DNA from: a bacterium
GTDB taxonomy: Bacteria > UBP6 > JAFGXH01
Assembly (NCBI GenBank): GCA_027064085.1
Contig: JAMOQH010000116.1
Span: 1-8,735 of the forward strand
Reading direction: 5' to 3'
Length of the DNA stretch: 8,735 bases
Part shown: positions 1-5,812 of the stretch, piece by piece
How positions within the stretch are numbered: the first letter of the stretch is position 1
Layout: the number at the start of each line of letters is the position of its first letter
Translations under genes and position numbers: made by a program
The notes under the pieces: model-generated
Seen by the model: the letters and a program-made list of their open reading frames with translations, nothing else
Databases searched by the model: none
Told to the model about the DNA's origin: nothing

Positions 1-1
1 T

Positions 2-820
2 TTAAAAGAATTTAGAAAAGATTTACTTTGGAGTGTTAAACTCAAAGGTAATAAAATTTATTTTTATATTCACATAGAATTTCAATCAATACCCGATAGG
101 AAAATGCCTTTTAGATTTTTAATTTATGATAGCTTATTGCATATTGATATACTAAAAAACAGAAATAAGAATAATAAAGATAAAAAATTACCATTTATTT
201 TGCCTATATTATTTTATATAGGAGAGAATAAGTGGAATTTTGAATTTGATTTAAGTAAGTTAATAGAACAACCATTTGATAATGCAATAAATTATATAGC
301 TAAATTTGATATTTATAAAATAATGTTAAATGAAAAGAGTTTAAAAGACTTAAAAATGATAGATAATTTATTGAGTAATATTTTAGCTACGGATAATAAA
401 GAAATAAATCAAGAAGACTTAGATGAAATAATATTAAAAATAAAGCAAATATTATCAGGTTATGACAAAGAAAAAGAATTAATAATGCTTGATAAAATTA
501 ATAAATTTGTTAAATTAATATCAAGTGACAGAATAGATATTAAAGAAGCTCTGAAAACTTTAAATCAGGAGGATAAAATGGGTGGAATGATGAAACTAAT
601 TAATGAAATTGAAGAAAGAGGAGAAAAAAAAGGTATAGAAAAAGGTAAAATAGAAGGTAAAATAGAAGGTAAAATAGAAGGTAAAATAGAGGGTAAAATA
701 GAAACAGCAATTGAGATGTTAAAAGATGGTGCTGAAATTGCATTTGTACAAAAATATACTAAATTACCTATTAAAAAGGTTAAAGAATTACAAAAAGAGT
801 TAAATATAAAAAATAATTAA
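2..820 (+). CDS. rpn: Rpn family recombination-promoting nuclease / putative transposase (YhgA-like, PD-(D/E)XK), 5'-truncated by window edge
   Basis: The frame is open from base 2, so the ATG at 104 is internal and the true start lies upstream. In the 272 visible residues, residues 7-10 read DLLW and residues 25-29 read IEFQS. The Asp and the E-x-Q (Glu codon 77-79, Gln codon 83-85) are the active-site pattern of the Rpn/YhgA-like (Transposase_31) PD-(D/E)XK nucleases, followed by the usual D-R-x-M-x-x-R stretch. By comparison with E. coli RpnA, where this Asp is near residue 63, roughly 50-60 N-terminal residues are missing. The C-terminal third is a charged helix with GKIE repeats and an amphipathic tail. 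Family knowledge: Rpn proteins cleave DNA and the full-length forms are toxic and can act against phage. Despite the transposase label there are no terminal repeats or target duplications in view. An internal start (see the entry at 578) suggests this is the long, toxic form (RpnL). The family call is firm; the role is inferred. Confidence 0.9.
   Translation, partial: LKEFRKDLLWSVKLKGNKIYFYIHIEFQSIPDRKMPFRFLIYDSLLHIDILKNRNKNNKDKKLPFILPILFYIGENKWNFEFDLSKLIEQPFDNAINYIAKFDIYKIMLNEKSLKDLKMIDNLLSNILATDNKEINQEDLDEIILKIKQILSGYDKEKELIMLDKINKFVKLISSDRIDIKEALKTLNQEDKMGGMMKLINEIEERGEKKGIEKGKIEGKIEGKIEGKIEGKIETAIEMLKDGAEIAFVQKYTKLPIKKVKELQKELNIKNN
567..572 (+). promoter_or_regulatory. Internal ribosome binding site AGGAGG inside rpn
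   Basis: AGGAGG sits five bases before the in-frame ATG at 578. It is formed by the codons CAG-GAG in an N-Q-E-D motif. The other Gln codons visible in this gene are all CAA, and the second N-Q-E-D motif of the same protein (near 406-420) is written CAA-GAA. The synonymous choice that creates the ribosome site is therefore unusual for the gene, which suggests selection for internal initiation. Confidence 0.7.
578..820 (+). CDS. rpnS: Predicted internally initiated C-terminal protein RpnS (putative antitoxin), 80 aa, nested in frame within rpn
   Basis: An ATG at 578, in the same frame as the enclosing rpn gene, is preceded by a perfect AGGAGG at 567-572 with a 5-nt spacer. This is as strong as the ribosome site of the lipoprotein gene at 1056. 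The product begins MGGMMKLINEIEERG, continues through five GKIE repeats and ends with a helical tail LPIKKVKELQKELNIKNN. It lacks the nuclease domain entirely. In E. coli, Rpn genes encode such a separately translated C-terminal protein (RpnS), which dimerises, carries a variable number of four-residue repeats and blocks the toxicity of full-length RpnL. The position, size and four-residue repeats here match that arrangement. Direct observation: start codon, ribosome site, frame and repeats. Inference: that it is expressed and neutralises the long form. It could alternatively be a chance Shine-Dalgarno-like sequence. Confidence 0.7.
   Translation: MGGMMKLINEIEERGEKKGIEKGKIEGKIEGKIEGKIEGKIETAIEMLKDGAEIAFVQKYTKLPIKKVKELQKELNIKNN
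644..703 (+). repeat. Five tandem 12-bp units encoding GKIE repeats
   Basis: Five consecutive 12-bp units GGTAAAATAGAA occur at 644-655, 656-667, 668-679, 680-691 and 692-703; the fourth ends in GAG. Each encodes Gly-Lys-Ile-Glu, and the preceding G-I-E-K looks like a diverged unit. The units are in frame with both the long and the short rpn product. Because the unit is a multiple of three, gain or loss of copies keeps the frame. In E. coli Rpn proteins, four-residue repeats at the equivalent place lie in the dimerising helix and vary in number between strains. Confidence 0.95.
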
Positions 821-898
821 TATTATATTTTAAAACTTACCTTGTTTAAAATTCTTTTTTACGAATATTTCATCTTTTTTTATGAAACATTAAAAATC

Positions 899-959
899 CT
901 TATAATAGTATTAGGGGGTAATATATATATATTATAAGTTTTAAAAAGATTTTTTTTTT
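899..959 (+). terminator. Possible rho-independent terminator downstream of rpn
   Basis: CTTATAATA (899-907) pairs with TATTATAAG (930-938). Inside it TATTA (909-913) pairs with TAATA (919-923) around a GGGGG loop. An uninterrupted run of ten T follows at 950-959, about 11 bases after the stem. The stem is almost all A-T and the T run is not immediately adjacent, so this is a weak candidate. The G5 loop is conspicuous in an AT-rich gap. Confidence 0.35.
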
Positions 960-995
960 AAATTACGAATTGCAGATAATTTTATTTTTAATTTT

Positions 996-1023
996 TTGCT
1001 TTTTTTTTAAAAAATGTTATTAT
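996..1023 (+). promoter_or_regulatory. Candidate sigma70-type promoter with extended -10 for the lipoprotein gene
   Basis: TTGCTT (996-1001) is followed after 16 bases by TATTAT (1018-1023), which is preceded by TGT (1015-1017), an extended -10 element. The predicted start near 1030 would leave a leader of about 25 bases containing AGGAGG (1046-1051) four bases before the ATG at 1056. The -35 match is poor, the -10 good. Confidence 0.45.
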
Positions 1024-1055
1024 GTGAATATTATGTGATTTTTTGAGGAGGAAAT

Positions 1056-2825
1056 ATGAAAATGAAGATGTTTTTAATGCTTATTTTAGCAATGGCTTCA
1101 TTATTTTTTATAGCTTGTGGTGATAGTAATACTACAGTTAAAAATAAAAATTGTGCAAATTCTTGTGATAAAACATGGCAACAATGCAATGAAGAAACAC
1201 AAAAGTGTGAGCCTAAAGAAGGATTTTGTGCTACTGATGAAGCTTGTAAATCGGATGAAACTAAACCAAAATGTAATAATGAAACTCATGTTTGTGTAGC
1301 AGATAAGTGTTCAGATGAGCCTTGTAAGGATAATACTGAAGTTGGTAATACAGTTTGTAAACTTGATGCTTCAACAGAAGGATTTTCATGTGTATGTGAA
1401 GAAGGATTTGAATTAAAGGAAGACAAGTGTGTTGAAGTTATTACAAATCCATGTGATTCAGAACCTTGTAAAGATAATGCAGAAGGTAAAACTGTTTGCA
1501 AAGTAGATGAAAGTGCTACGGATGGTTATATCTGTGAAAAGCCTGCTACTGATGATTGTAACCCAAATCCATGTGAGAATAGTGAAACAGGAGAAACTAA
1601 ATGTAGTATAGCTGATAATACAGATGGATATACTTGTAGTTGTGAAGACGGTTTTGAACTTGTTGGTGGTAAATGTGTTGAACAAACATGTAATGGTACA
1701 AATGAATGTGATGATATTGATGCTACAAAATGTGATGCAGATAAGTTATTAAAATGTACAATGGATGATACAACATATTGTACTGTTTGGAAAGAAGTTG
1801 AAACATGTGACGCTGATAAATGTGTTGATGCTAGCGGAGGAGTACCTGCACATTGTGAAGTTGAATGTGATAATATATGTACCCTTGACGAGACAAAGTG
1901 TACTGGAGATAGAATTTTTAAATGTGTAACTGATGATGCAACATATTGTACTGTTTGGAAGGAAGAAGAGGATTGTGGTGCTGGCTTATGTACTGATAAC
2001 AACGATGGTGTGGCTTATTGTGAATGTCAAGAATGTGACCCTGATACTTTTGGTTCAACATGTAGTGAAGATTTAAAAAGCTTTCAATATTGTGATAATA
2101 CCGATGGTTGCTTTACAATTAAAACAATAAATTGTGAAGGTGCAAAACATTGTGCTACTAATGATAGTGGTAACTTAGAATGTGTAGAGAATACATGCAC
2201 AGATGATCCTGCGTGTACATCTGATGATACTAAAAAATGTGCAACAAGTGGTGGAGCTAGCATTTTACAAGGTTGTAAAACTAATAATGAAGGATGTTTA
2301 GAGTTGTATACACTTACTGATTGTAGTGCAAATAATATGACCTGTTCTGAATATGAGAGTGAAAATCAGTGTTTAGGTTCTACAGGAGAGCCTACATGCC
2401 AAAATAGTGGTGTAGGTAATGGAAGTAATGAAATTCTAATGAATGGAATTTGGGTAGGACACACTAAAAATCAAGATGATAACTATCAAGGCTGTGATGC
2501 TGATGATTTTGATGGACAAGATACTGTTTATATTATAACTGTAGAACAAGGAGCAAATCTTAATCTAAAAGTTAAAAAGTTAGAAGAAGAGTCAAGTATT
2601 TTTACTGTAACTCCTTCTATTTATGTTATAAAAGGGAATTGTAATAACTCAAATAACTGTAATTCATCACAAGCTGAAAATAGTGATAGTGATGCTTCTG
2701 CAAGTCTTTCTTTAACTAATATGGATGCAGGAACTTATCATGTTATTGTAGATAGTGATGAAGCTGGAACTATGATGACTACTTATGATACTTATAAGTA
2801 TGAATTAACAGTAGATTTGCAATAA
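1056..2825 (+). CDS. Cys-rich surface lipoprotein with EGF-like modules and PPC-like C-terminal domain
   Basis: The 589-residue product starts with a lipoprotein signal: Met-Lys-Met-Lys, a hydrophobic stretch to residue 20, and lipobox F-I-A-C with Cys21 as the predicted lipidated residue. A strong AGGAGG fixes the start. Residues 33-80 are a Cys-rich head. EGF-like modules lie at about 85-125 and 168-207 (C-x-x-x-P-C ... G-[FY]-x-C-x-C-E-x-G-F-E-L ... K-C), with a third at about 133-160 that lacks its last Cys-containing loop. Two closely similar Cys modules follow (about 211-268 and 270-323, sharing TYCTVWKE), then two more diverged ones (about 324-376 and 381-439). Residues 455-589 have no EGF character. 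Their pattern D-x-V-Y-x-I-T-V-x-x-G-x-x-L and L-x-x-x-D-A-G-T-Y-H-V-I-V-D-S resembles bacterial pre-peptidase C-terminal (PPC) beta-sandwich domains. It is probably anchored to the outer membrane and disulfide-bonded. The ligand or function is not recognisable. It is transcribed alone, convergent with the SpoIID-like gene. Confidence 0.85.
   Translation: MKMKMFLMLILAMASLFFIACGDSNTTVKNKNCANSCDKTWQQCNEETQKCEPKEGFCATDEACKSDETKPKCNNETHVCVADKCSDEPCKDNTEVGNTVCKLDASTEGFSCVCEEGFELKEDKCVEVITNPCDSEPCKDNAEGKTVCKVDESATDGYICEKPATDDCNPNPCENSETGETKCSIADNTDGYTCSCEDGFELVGGKCVEQTCNGTNECDDIDATKCDADKLLKCTMDDTTYCTVWKEVETCDADKCVDASGGVPAHCEVECDNICTLDETKCTGDRIFKCVTDDATYCTVWKEEEDCGAGLCTDNNDGVAYCECQECDPDTFGSTCSEDLKSFQYCDNTDGCFTIKTINCEGAKHCATNDSGNLECVENTCTDDPACTSDDTKKCATSGGASILQGCKTNNEGCLELYTLTDCSANNMTCSEYESENQCLGSTGEPTCQNSGVGNGSNEILMNGIWVGHTKNQDDNYQGCDADDFDGQDTVYIITVEQGANLNLKVKKLEEESSIFTVTPSIYVIKGNCNNSNNCNSSQAENSDSDASASLSLTNMDAGTYHVIVDSDEAGTMMTTYDTYKYELTVDLQ
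1686..2024 (+). repeat. Tandem duplication of a ~56-residue Cys module inside the lipoprotein gene
   Basis: Residues about 211-268 and 270-323 align with a period of 56 residues (168 bases): C-x3-5-L/I-D-x-T-K-C-x-x-D/G-x...K-C-x-x-D-D-x-T-Y-C-T-V-W-K-E. At DNA level 22 bases are identical between 1771-1792 and 1939-1960. This suggests a comparatively recent duplication or strong constraint. Two more diverged copies follow downstream in the same gene. Confidence 0.75.
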
Positions 2826-3830
2826 TTATCTAATTTCAACATTCTTAAAAAAGTATTTTATAATTTCTTTATAATTCATTCTTTGGTTTGCTAGTAAGAT
2901 TGCTTCTTTTATGCAAAAACCTACATTATGACCAAAGCCACTACCTTTTATTAGGTAATATGTTTTAAATTCTTTTATTGTAAATACATTTGACTTTATT
3001 TTATTCCAACCTAAGTTTTGATTTATTTTTCTTCTAAAATTTTCTCCATTTTTAACACAGCCATTTTTTAAAATAAGTTTATTTATAGCATTTTTACCAA
3101 CTATCCTTATTAAATCTTTTTTTGATAATTTATATTGCCATTTATCTAAAACAGAGTTTAATTTTTTACCTTTTAAATAAGGATAAGCCTTATTCCATAT
3201 TGTTTCAGAATCACAGGTATATTTTCCACAAGAAGAACTATATGGTGTAATTGCAAGGGTATTATGATAATATATTTTTTTATGAAATAATCCCCGTTCA
3301 TGTCGTAGGGGTGAATTTCTGTATTCACTCCTTGAATTCCCGTGTTTGCAACTATTGTGTTTTTTACTTATATAATATAGTTGACAATGTGCAATATCAC
3401 AAAAATCAGCACCGATTTTTTTGTGTCTTTTTAAATGAGTCAAACTATAATTTTTGATAATAAGATAAAACGCTTTTAATGCTTCAAGAGGTATTTTATC
3501 TATATCTTCTATCTCGGAGTTTAATACCCCTAAAACATAATCATTTAGTTCTAGTTTTTGAAATAAAAATAATTTGTCATTTATTTTCCTTATAAAAAAG
3601 CTACCATTTAATTTTCTTTTTATATTTTTTTTACCTGAATATCTTTTATTTTTAAAATTTACAAATATTTTAACACTTGAAACTCGAGGTAATTTGTAAT
3701 ATGGAGCTAAAAGATTTTTTTTATTTATATTAACAACCTTTTTACCTGATTCGGTAATTGCAATATTTTCTATATTGTATTTTGAAAATAAATTAACAGT
3801 TACCTGTAAAAAGATAACAATAAAATACAT
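2826..3830 (-). CDS. SpoIID/LytB domain protein, putative peptidoglycan lytic transglycosylase
   Basis: The 334-residue product is close to the length of B. subtilis SpoIID. Residues 93-120 carry the family core L-x-L-N-D-Y-V-L-G-V-L-N-S-E ... P-L-E-A-L-K-A; Glu106 corresponds to the catalytic Glu of SpoIID transglycosylases. Residues 144-150 (CDIAHCQ) match the C-x-x-x-x-C-Q-x-Y segment. Together with His136 they resemble the His/Cys zinc site known in C. difficile SpoIID. The closing segment G-S-G-F-G-H-N-V-G-F (296-305) and Y-K-E-I-I-K-Y-F-F (320-328) fit the family's G-x-G-x-G-H-x-V-G and final helix. The N-terminus (2-14) is hydrophobic but has no basic n-region, so export is uncertain. 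The start is fixed by an in-frame TGA just upstream; ATG overlaps the stop of the gene above (TAATG), implying coupled translation. The usual G-M-x-Q-x-G-A after GHxVG reads F-C-I-K-E-A, so the copy is divergent. Denuded-glycan cleavage is inferred from the family. Confidence 0.8.
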   Translation of the reverse strand: MYFIVIFLQVTVNLFSKYNIENIAITESGKKVVNINKKNLLAPYYKLPRVSSVKIFVNFKNKRYSGKKNIKRKLNGSFFIRKINDKLFLFQKLELNDYVLGVLNSEIEDIDKIPLEALKAFYLIIKNYSLTHLKRHKKIGADFCDIAHCQLYYISKKHNSCKHGNSRSEYRNSPLRHERGLFHKKIYYHNTLAITPYSSSCGKYTCDSETIWNKAYPYLKGKKLNSVLDKWQYKLSKKDLIRIVGKNAINKLILKNGCVKNGENFRRKINQNLGWNKIKSNVFTIKEFKTYYLIKGSGFGHNVGFCIKEAILLANQRMNYKEIIKYFFKNVEIR

Positions 3831-4306
3831 TAATCAACAGTTTTTATTGATCTTATAAATTCTACATAATGGTCAGGAAGAACATCTTTAGCCATAAGCA
3901 TATATTCAACATATTCTTTGGTTGGAGCAAGACCTTCTTTCGTTTTTGCAGGATTTGCCATATAAACCCATGCTTCAACTGTTCCTAAATCTTCTGTTTC
4001 TACTTCCATCATTAGTCTGCGATAATAATGAGGGTACATTTCATAGGAATCTAAAGAGTAAATTGCATTCATATTAACTTCGTAAAGTGCACCATACAAA
4101 TTAAAATCTTTATCATCAACAAAAGATGCATATCCTATTCTAGGGTCTTTTCTTGATTTTTTGTTAAATGCTAGTTTTTTTTCTTTTAAGACAGCTGGTC
4201 TTCTTGAAATATAAGTCTCTCCATCTCTAGCTAGTCTTTTTTTAATTCTTCTTGCACACATGTTGGAACCATATGCAAAATAATAAGTTTTAATTTTATC
4301 ACCCAT
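3830..4306 (-). CDS. Gamma-glutamylcyclotransferase-fold (AIG2/GGCT-like) protein
   Basis: The chosen 158-residue product starts MGDKIKTYYFAYGSNM. Y-F-A-Y-G-S-N-M (9-16) is the substrate-binding signature of the GGCT fold, G-A-L-Y-E-V (72-77) is the central strand, and Glu89 in L-D-S-Y-E-M-Y-P is the expected catalytic acid, followed by Y-Y-R-R. The family eliminates 5-oxoproline from gamma-glutamyl peptides or amines; which substrate applies cannot be told. An in-frame ATG at 4387 would add 27 residues of basic, Tyr-rich sequence unlike the family. ATG 4306 is preferred because AGGGG (4314-4318) lies seven bases upstream and a perfect TATAAT (4358-4363) falls within the extension. The protein appears cytoplasmic, with no signal. 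It is first in a two-gene unit with the SpoIID-like gene, whose ATG overlaps its stop codon by one base. Confidence 0.8.
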   Translation of the reverse strand: MGDKIKTYYFAYGSNMCARRIKKRLARDGETYISRRPAVLKEKKLAFNKKSRKDPRIGYASFVDDKDFNLYGALYEVNMNAIYSLDSYEMYPHYYRRLMMEVETEDLGTVEAWVYMANPAKTKEGLAPTKEYVEYMLMAKDVLPDHYVEFIRSIKTVD

Positions 4307-4357
4307 AATCTTACCCCTATAATATTGAAAATAACTAAAATACCTTTTACATTTTCT

Positions 4358-4363
4358 ATTATA
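4358..4363 (-). promoter_or_regulatory. -10 element (TATAAT) for the GGCT-like/SpoIID-like unit
   Basis: A perfect TATAAT reads on the minus strand at 4363-4358, about 50 bases before the chosen ATG at 4306. No good -35 is present: TTGTGG lies 20 bases upstream, too far for an ideal promoter, and it overlaps the dyad at 4385-4397. Confidence 0.4.
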
Positions 4364-4384
4364 GACAAAATCGTGTATTTTTTC

Positions 4385-4397
4385 CACAAACTTTGTG
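4385..4397. promoter_or_regulatory. Perfect 6-bp dyad, possible operator
   Basis: CACAAA-C-TTTGTG is a perfect inverted repeat with a one-base centre. It lies in the divergent gap about where the -35 region of the minus-strand promoter should be, a typical place for a repressor site. No regulator is encoded nearby, so the factor is unknown. Chance occurrence is possible. Confidence 0.3.
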
Positions 4398-4398
4398 A

Positions 4399-4432
4399 TT
4401 TTTATTAAAATTTTTACTTTTTTTAATAAAAA
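4399..4432. repeat. 12-bp perfect inverted repeat in the divergent intergenic region
   Basis: TTTTTATTAAAA (4399-4410) and TTTTAATAAAAA (4421-4432) are perfect inverted copies separated by 10 bases. Both arms are pure A/T, so chance is a real possibility in this composition. It could be a second regulatory site or an AT-rich upstream element for either divergent promoter. Confidence 0.35.
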
Positions 4433-4456
4433 AATATATAAATTAAGTAAAATTAA

Positions 4457-4486
4457 TTGTAGATACTGTGAATTTTATGTTAAAAT
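4457..4486 (+). promoter_or_regulatory. Candidate promoter for the thiolase gene
   Basis: TTGTAG (4457-4462) and TAAAAT (4481-4486) are 18 bases apart, and TGT (4478-4480) directly precedes the hexamer as an extended -10. The expected start is near 4493, giving a short leader with GAGGTG (4508-4513) five bases before the ATG at 4519. Confidence 0.45.
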
Positions 4487-4518
4487 TCCTTGTTTATTGA
4501 ATTTTATGAGGTGAAAAT

Positions 4519-5691
4519 ATGAAAGAAGTAGTAATTTTATCAGGAGCAAGAACTCCTATGGGATCATTTAATGGAAGTTTATCAACTGTTCCGGCTATTA
4601 AATTAGGGGCAATTGCAATTAAAGAAGCGGTTAAAAGAGCAAATTTAAAACCAGAATTAATTGATGAAGTTTATATGGGAATGGTATTACCTGCAGGTGT
4701 AGGGCAAGCTCCTGCTAGGCAAGCAGCAATATTTGCGGGGCTTCCTAATACTGTAACTTGTACAACCGTTAATAAAGTTTGTGGAAGTGGTATGAAGACA
4801 ATAATGCTTGCTGCTGCTCAAATTGCGTTAGGTGAAATTGATTTTGCTGTAGCAGGTGGAATGGAAAATATGAGCATAACCCCTCATGCTTTGCCTAATA
4901 GTAGAGTTGGTCATAAGATGGGTGATTTCTCTATGGTTGATTTAATGGTAAAAGATGGTTTATGGGATGTTTATAATGATTTTCATATGGGAATGGCTGC
5001 AGAAATGTGTGCAGAAAAATATAATTTAACAAGAGAAATGCAAGATGAATTTGCTGTTAATTCATATAAAACTGCAATCAAAGCTATAGAAGATGGAAAA
5101 TTTAAAGAAGAAATAGTTCCAGTTGAAGTGAAATCAAGAAAAGCTACTGTTATTGTTGACACCGATGAAGAGCCTAATAGAGTTAGATTTGATAAAATAA
5201 AAACTTTAAGGCCTGCATTTAAAAAAGATGGAACCGTTACTGCTGCAAATGCATCTTCAATTAATGATGGAGCAAGTGCCGTTATTTTAGCATCAAGAGA
5301 AAAAGCTGAAGAATTAGGGCTTCCTATTTTAGCAACATTAACAAATTGGACTTCTTATGCACATGAGCCAGAATGGTTTACAACAGCTCCTAGTCATGCA
5401 ATTAAGAAGGTATTAAAAAAAGCTAACTTAACACCTGATGATATAGATTTATATGAAATAAATGAGGCTTTTGCTGTTGTATCATTAATTACTAATCAAC
5501 TTGCAGAATTACCTGCAGAGAGAGTTAATCAAAATGGTGGAGCAGTTGCTTTAGGTCATCCTCTTGGAAATAGTGGAAGTAGAATTTTAATATCATTATT
5601 ATATGAAATGAAAAGACAAAATGCAAAAAAAGGATTAGCATCATTATGTATAGGTGGTGGAGAAGCTACTGCTGTTATTGTAGAAAGATAA
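4519..5691 (+). CDS. atoB: Acetyl-CoA C-acetyltransferase (biosynthetic thiolase)
   Basis: The 390-residue product matches the usual thiolase length (about 392). It contains the nucleophile Cys88 in V-N-K-V-C-G-S-G, His156-Met157 in F-H-M-G, which is characteristic of short-chain biosynthetic thiolases, Asn315 in N-E-A-F-A, His347 in G-H-P-L-G, and the acid/base Cys377 in C-I-G-G-G. All catalytic residues are present, one position before those of the Zoogloea enzyme at 88, 315, 347 and 377. The enzyme condenses two acetyl-CoA to acetoacetyl-CoA (or the reverse) in the cytoplasm, feeding butyrate, ketone, mevalonate or polyhydroxyalkanoate routes; no neighbouring gene reveals which. The ribosome site GAGGTG supports the start. 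It appears monocistronic: the next gene downstream is convergent. Codon use matches the AT-rich background. The substrate assignment is confident, the pathway is not. Confidence 0.93.
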   Translation: MKEVVILSGARTPMGSFNGSLSTVPAIKLGAIAIKEAVKRANLKPELIDEVYMGMVLPAGVGQAPARQAAIFAGLPNTVTCTTVNKVCGSGMKTIMLAAAQIALGEIDFAVAGGMENMSITPHALPNSRVGHKMGDFSMVDLMVKDGLWDVYNDFHMGMAAEMCAEKYNLTREMQDEFAVNSYKTAIKAIEDGKFKEEIVPVEVKSRKATVIVDTDEEPNRVRFDKIKTLRPAFKKDGTVTAANASSINDGASAVILASREKAEELGLPILATLTNWTSYAHEPEWFTTAPSHAIKKVLKKANLTPDDIDLYEINEAFAVVSLITNQLAELPAERVNQNGGAVALGHPLGNSGSRILISLLYEMKRQNAKKGLASLCIGGGEATAVIVER

Positions 5692-5812
5692 TCTTTCACT
5701 TCAAAATAGAATTTTATTTGGATAAAATAAATTTAGTTATTTAAACTTTTATATATTAAATTAATAAATCACATTATATCTTATGGATATGTAGCAAATG
5801 GAGATTATAAAA

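Noticed and set aside
104-820. ATG at 104 as the start of the rpn gene
   Set aside because: The frame is open upstream to the window edge and codes for the catalytic D...E-x-Q region, so the ATG is internal.
2-820. Insertion sequence around the transposase-annotated rpn gene
   Set aside because: No terminal inverted repeats or target-site duplication are visible, and Rpn proteins are not classical IS transposases.
1117-1299. 60-codon plus-strand frame overlapping the lipoprotein start
   Set aside because: Out-of-frame shadow of the lipoprotein gene with no ribosome site or family resemblance.
1526-2002. 158-codon minus-strand frame antisense to the lipoprotein gene, with shorter ones at 1101-1289, 1286-1501 and 1458-1685
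   Set aside because: They lie opposite a gene with a clear signal, ribosome site and Cys pattern. Their Ser/Thr/His-rich composition is what the complement of TGT/GAT-rich codons gives.
3251-3457. 68-codon plus-strand frame antisense to the SpoIID-like gene
   Set aside because: It covers the Cys/His core of the opposite gene and has no independent support.
4307-4387. 27-residue N-terminal extension of the GGCT-like gene
   Set aside because: Unlike the family N-terminus, and it contains the best -10 element; the ATG at 4306 has a better ribosome site.
5713-5790. Bidirectional terminator between thiolase and batE (7-bp arms 5713-5719/5725-5731; 5-bp arms 5776-5780/5786-5790)
   Set aside because: Stems are short, nearly all A-T and lack a T run on either side, so they are no better than chance in this composition.
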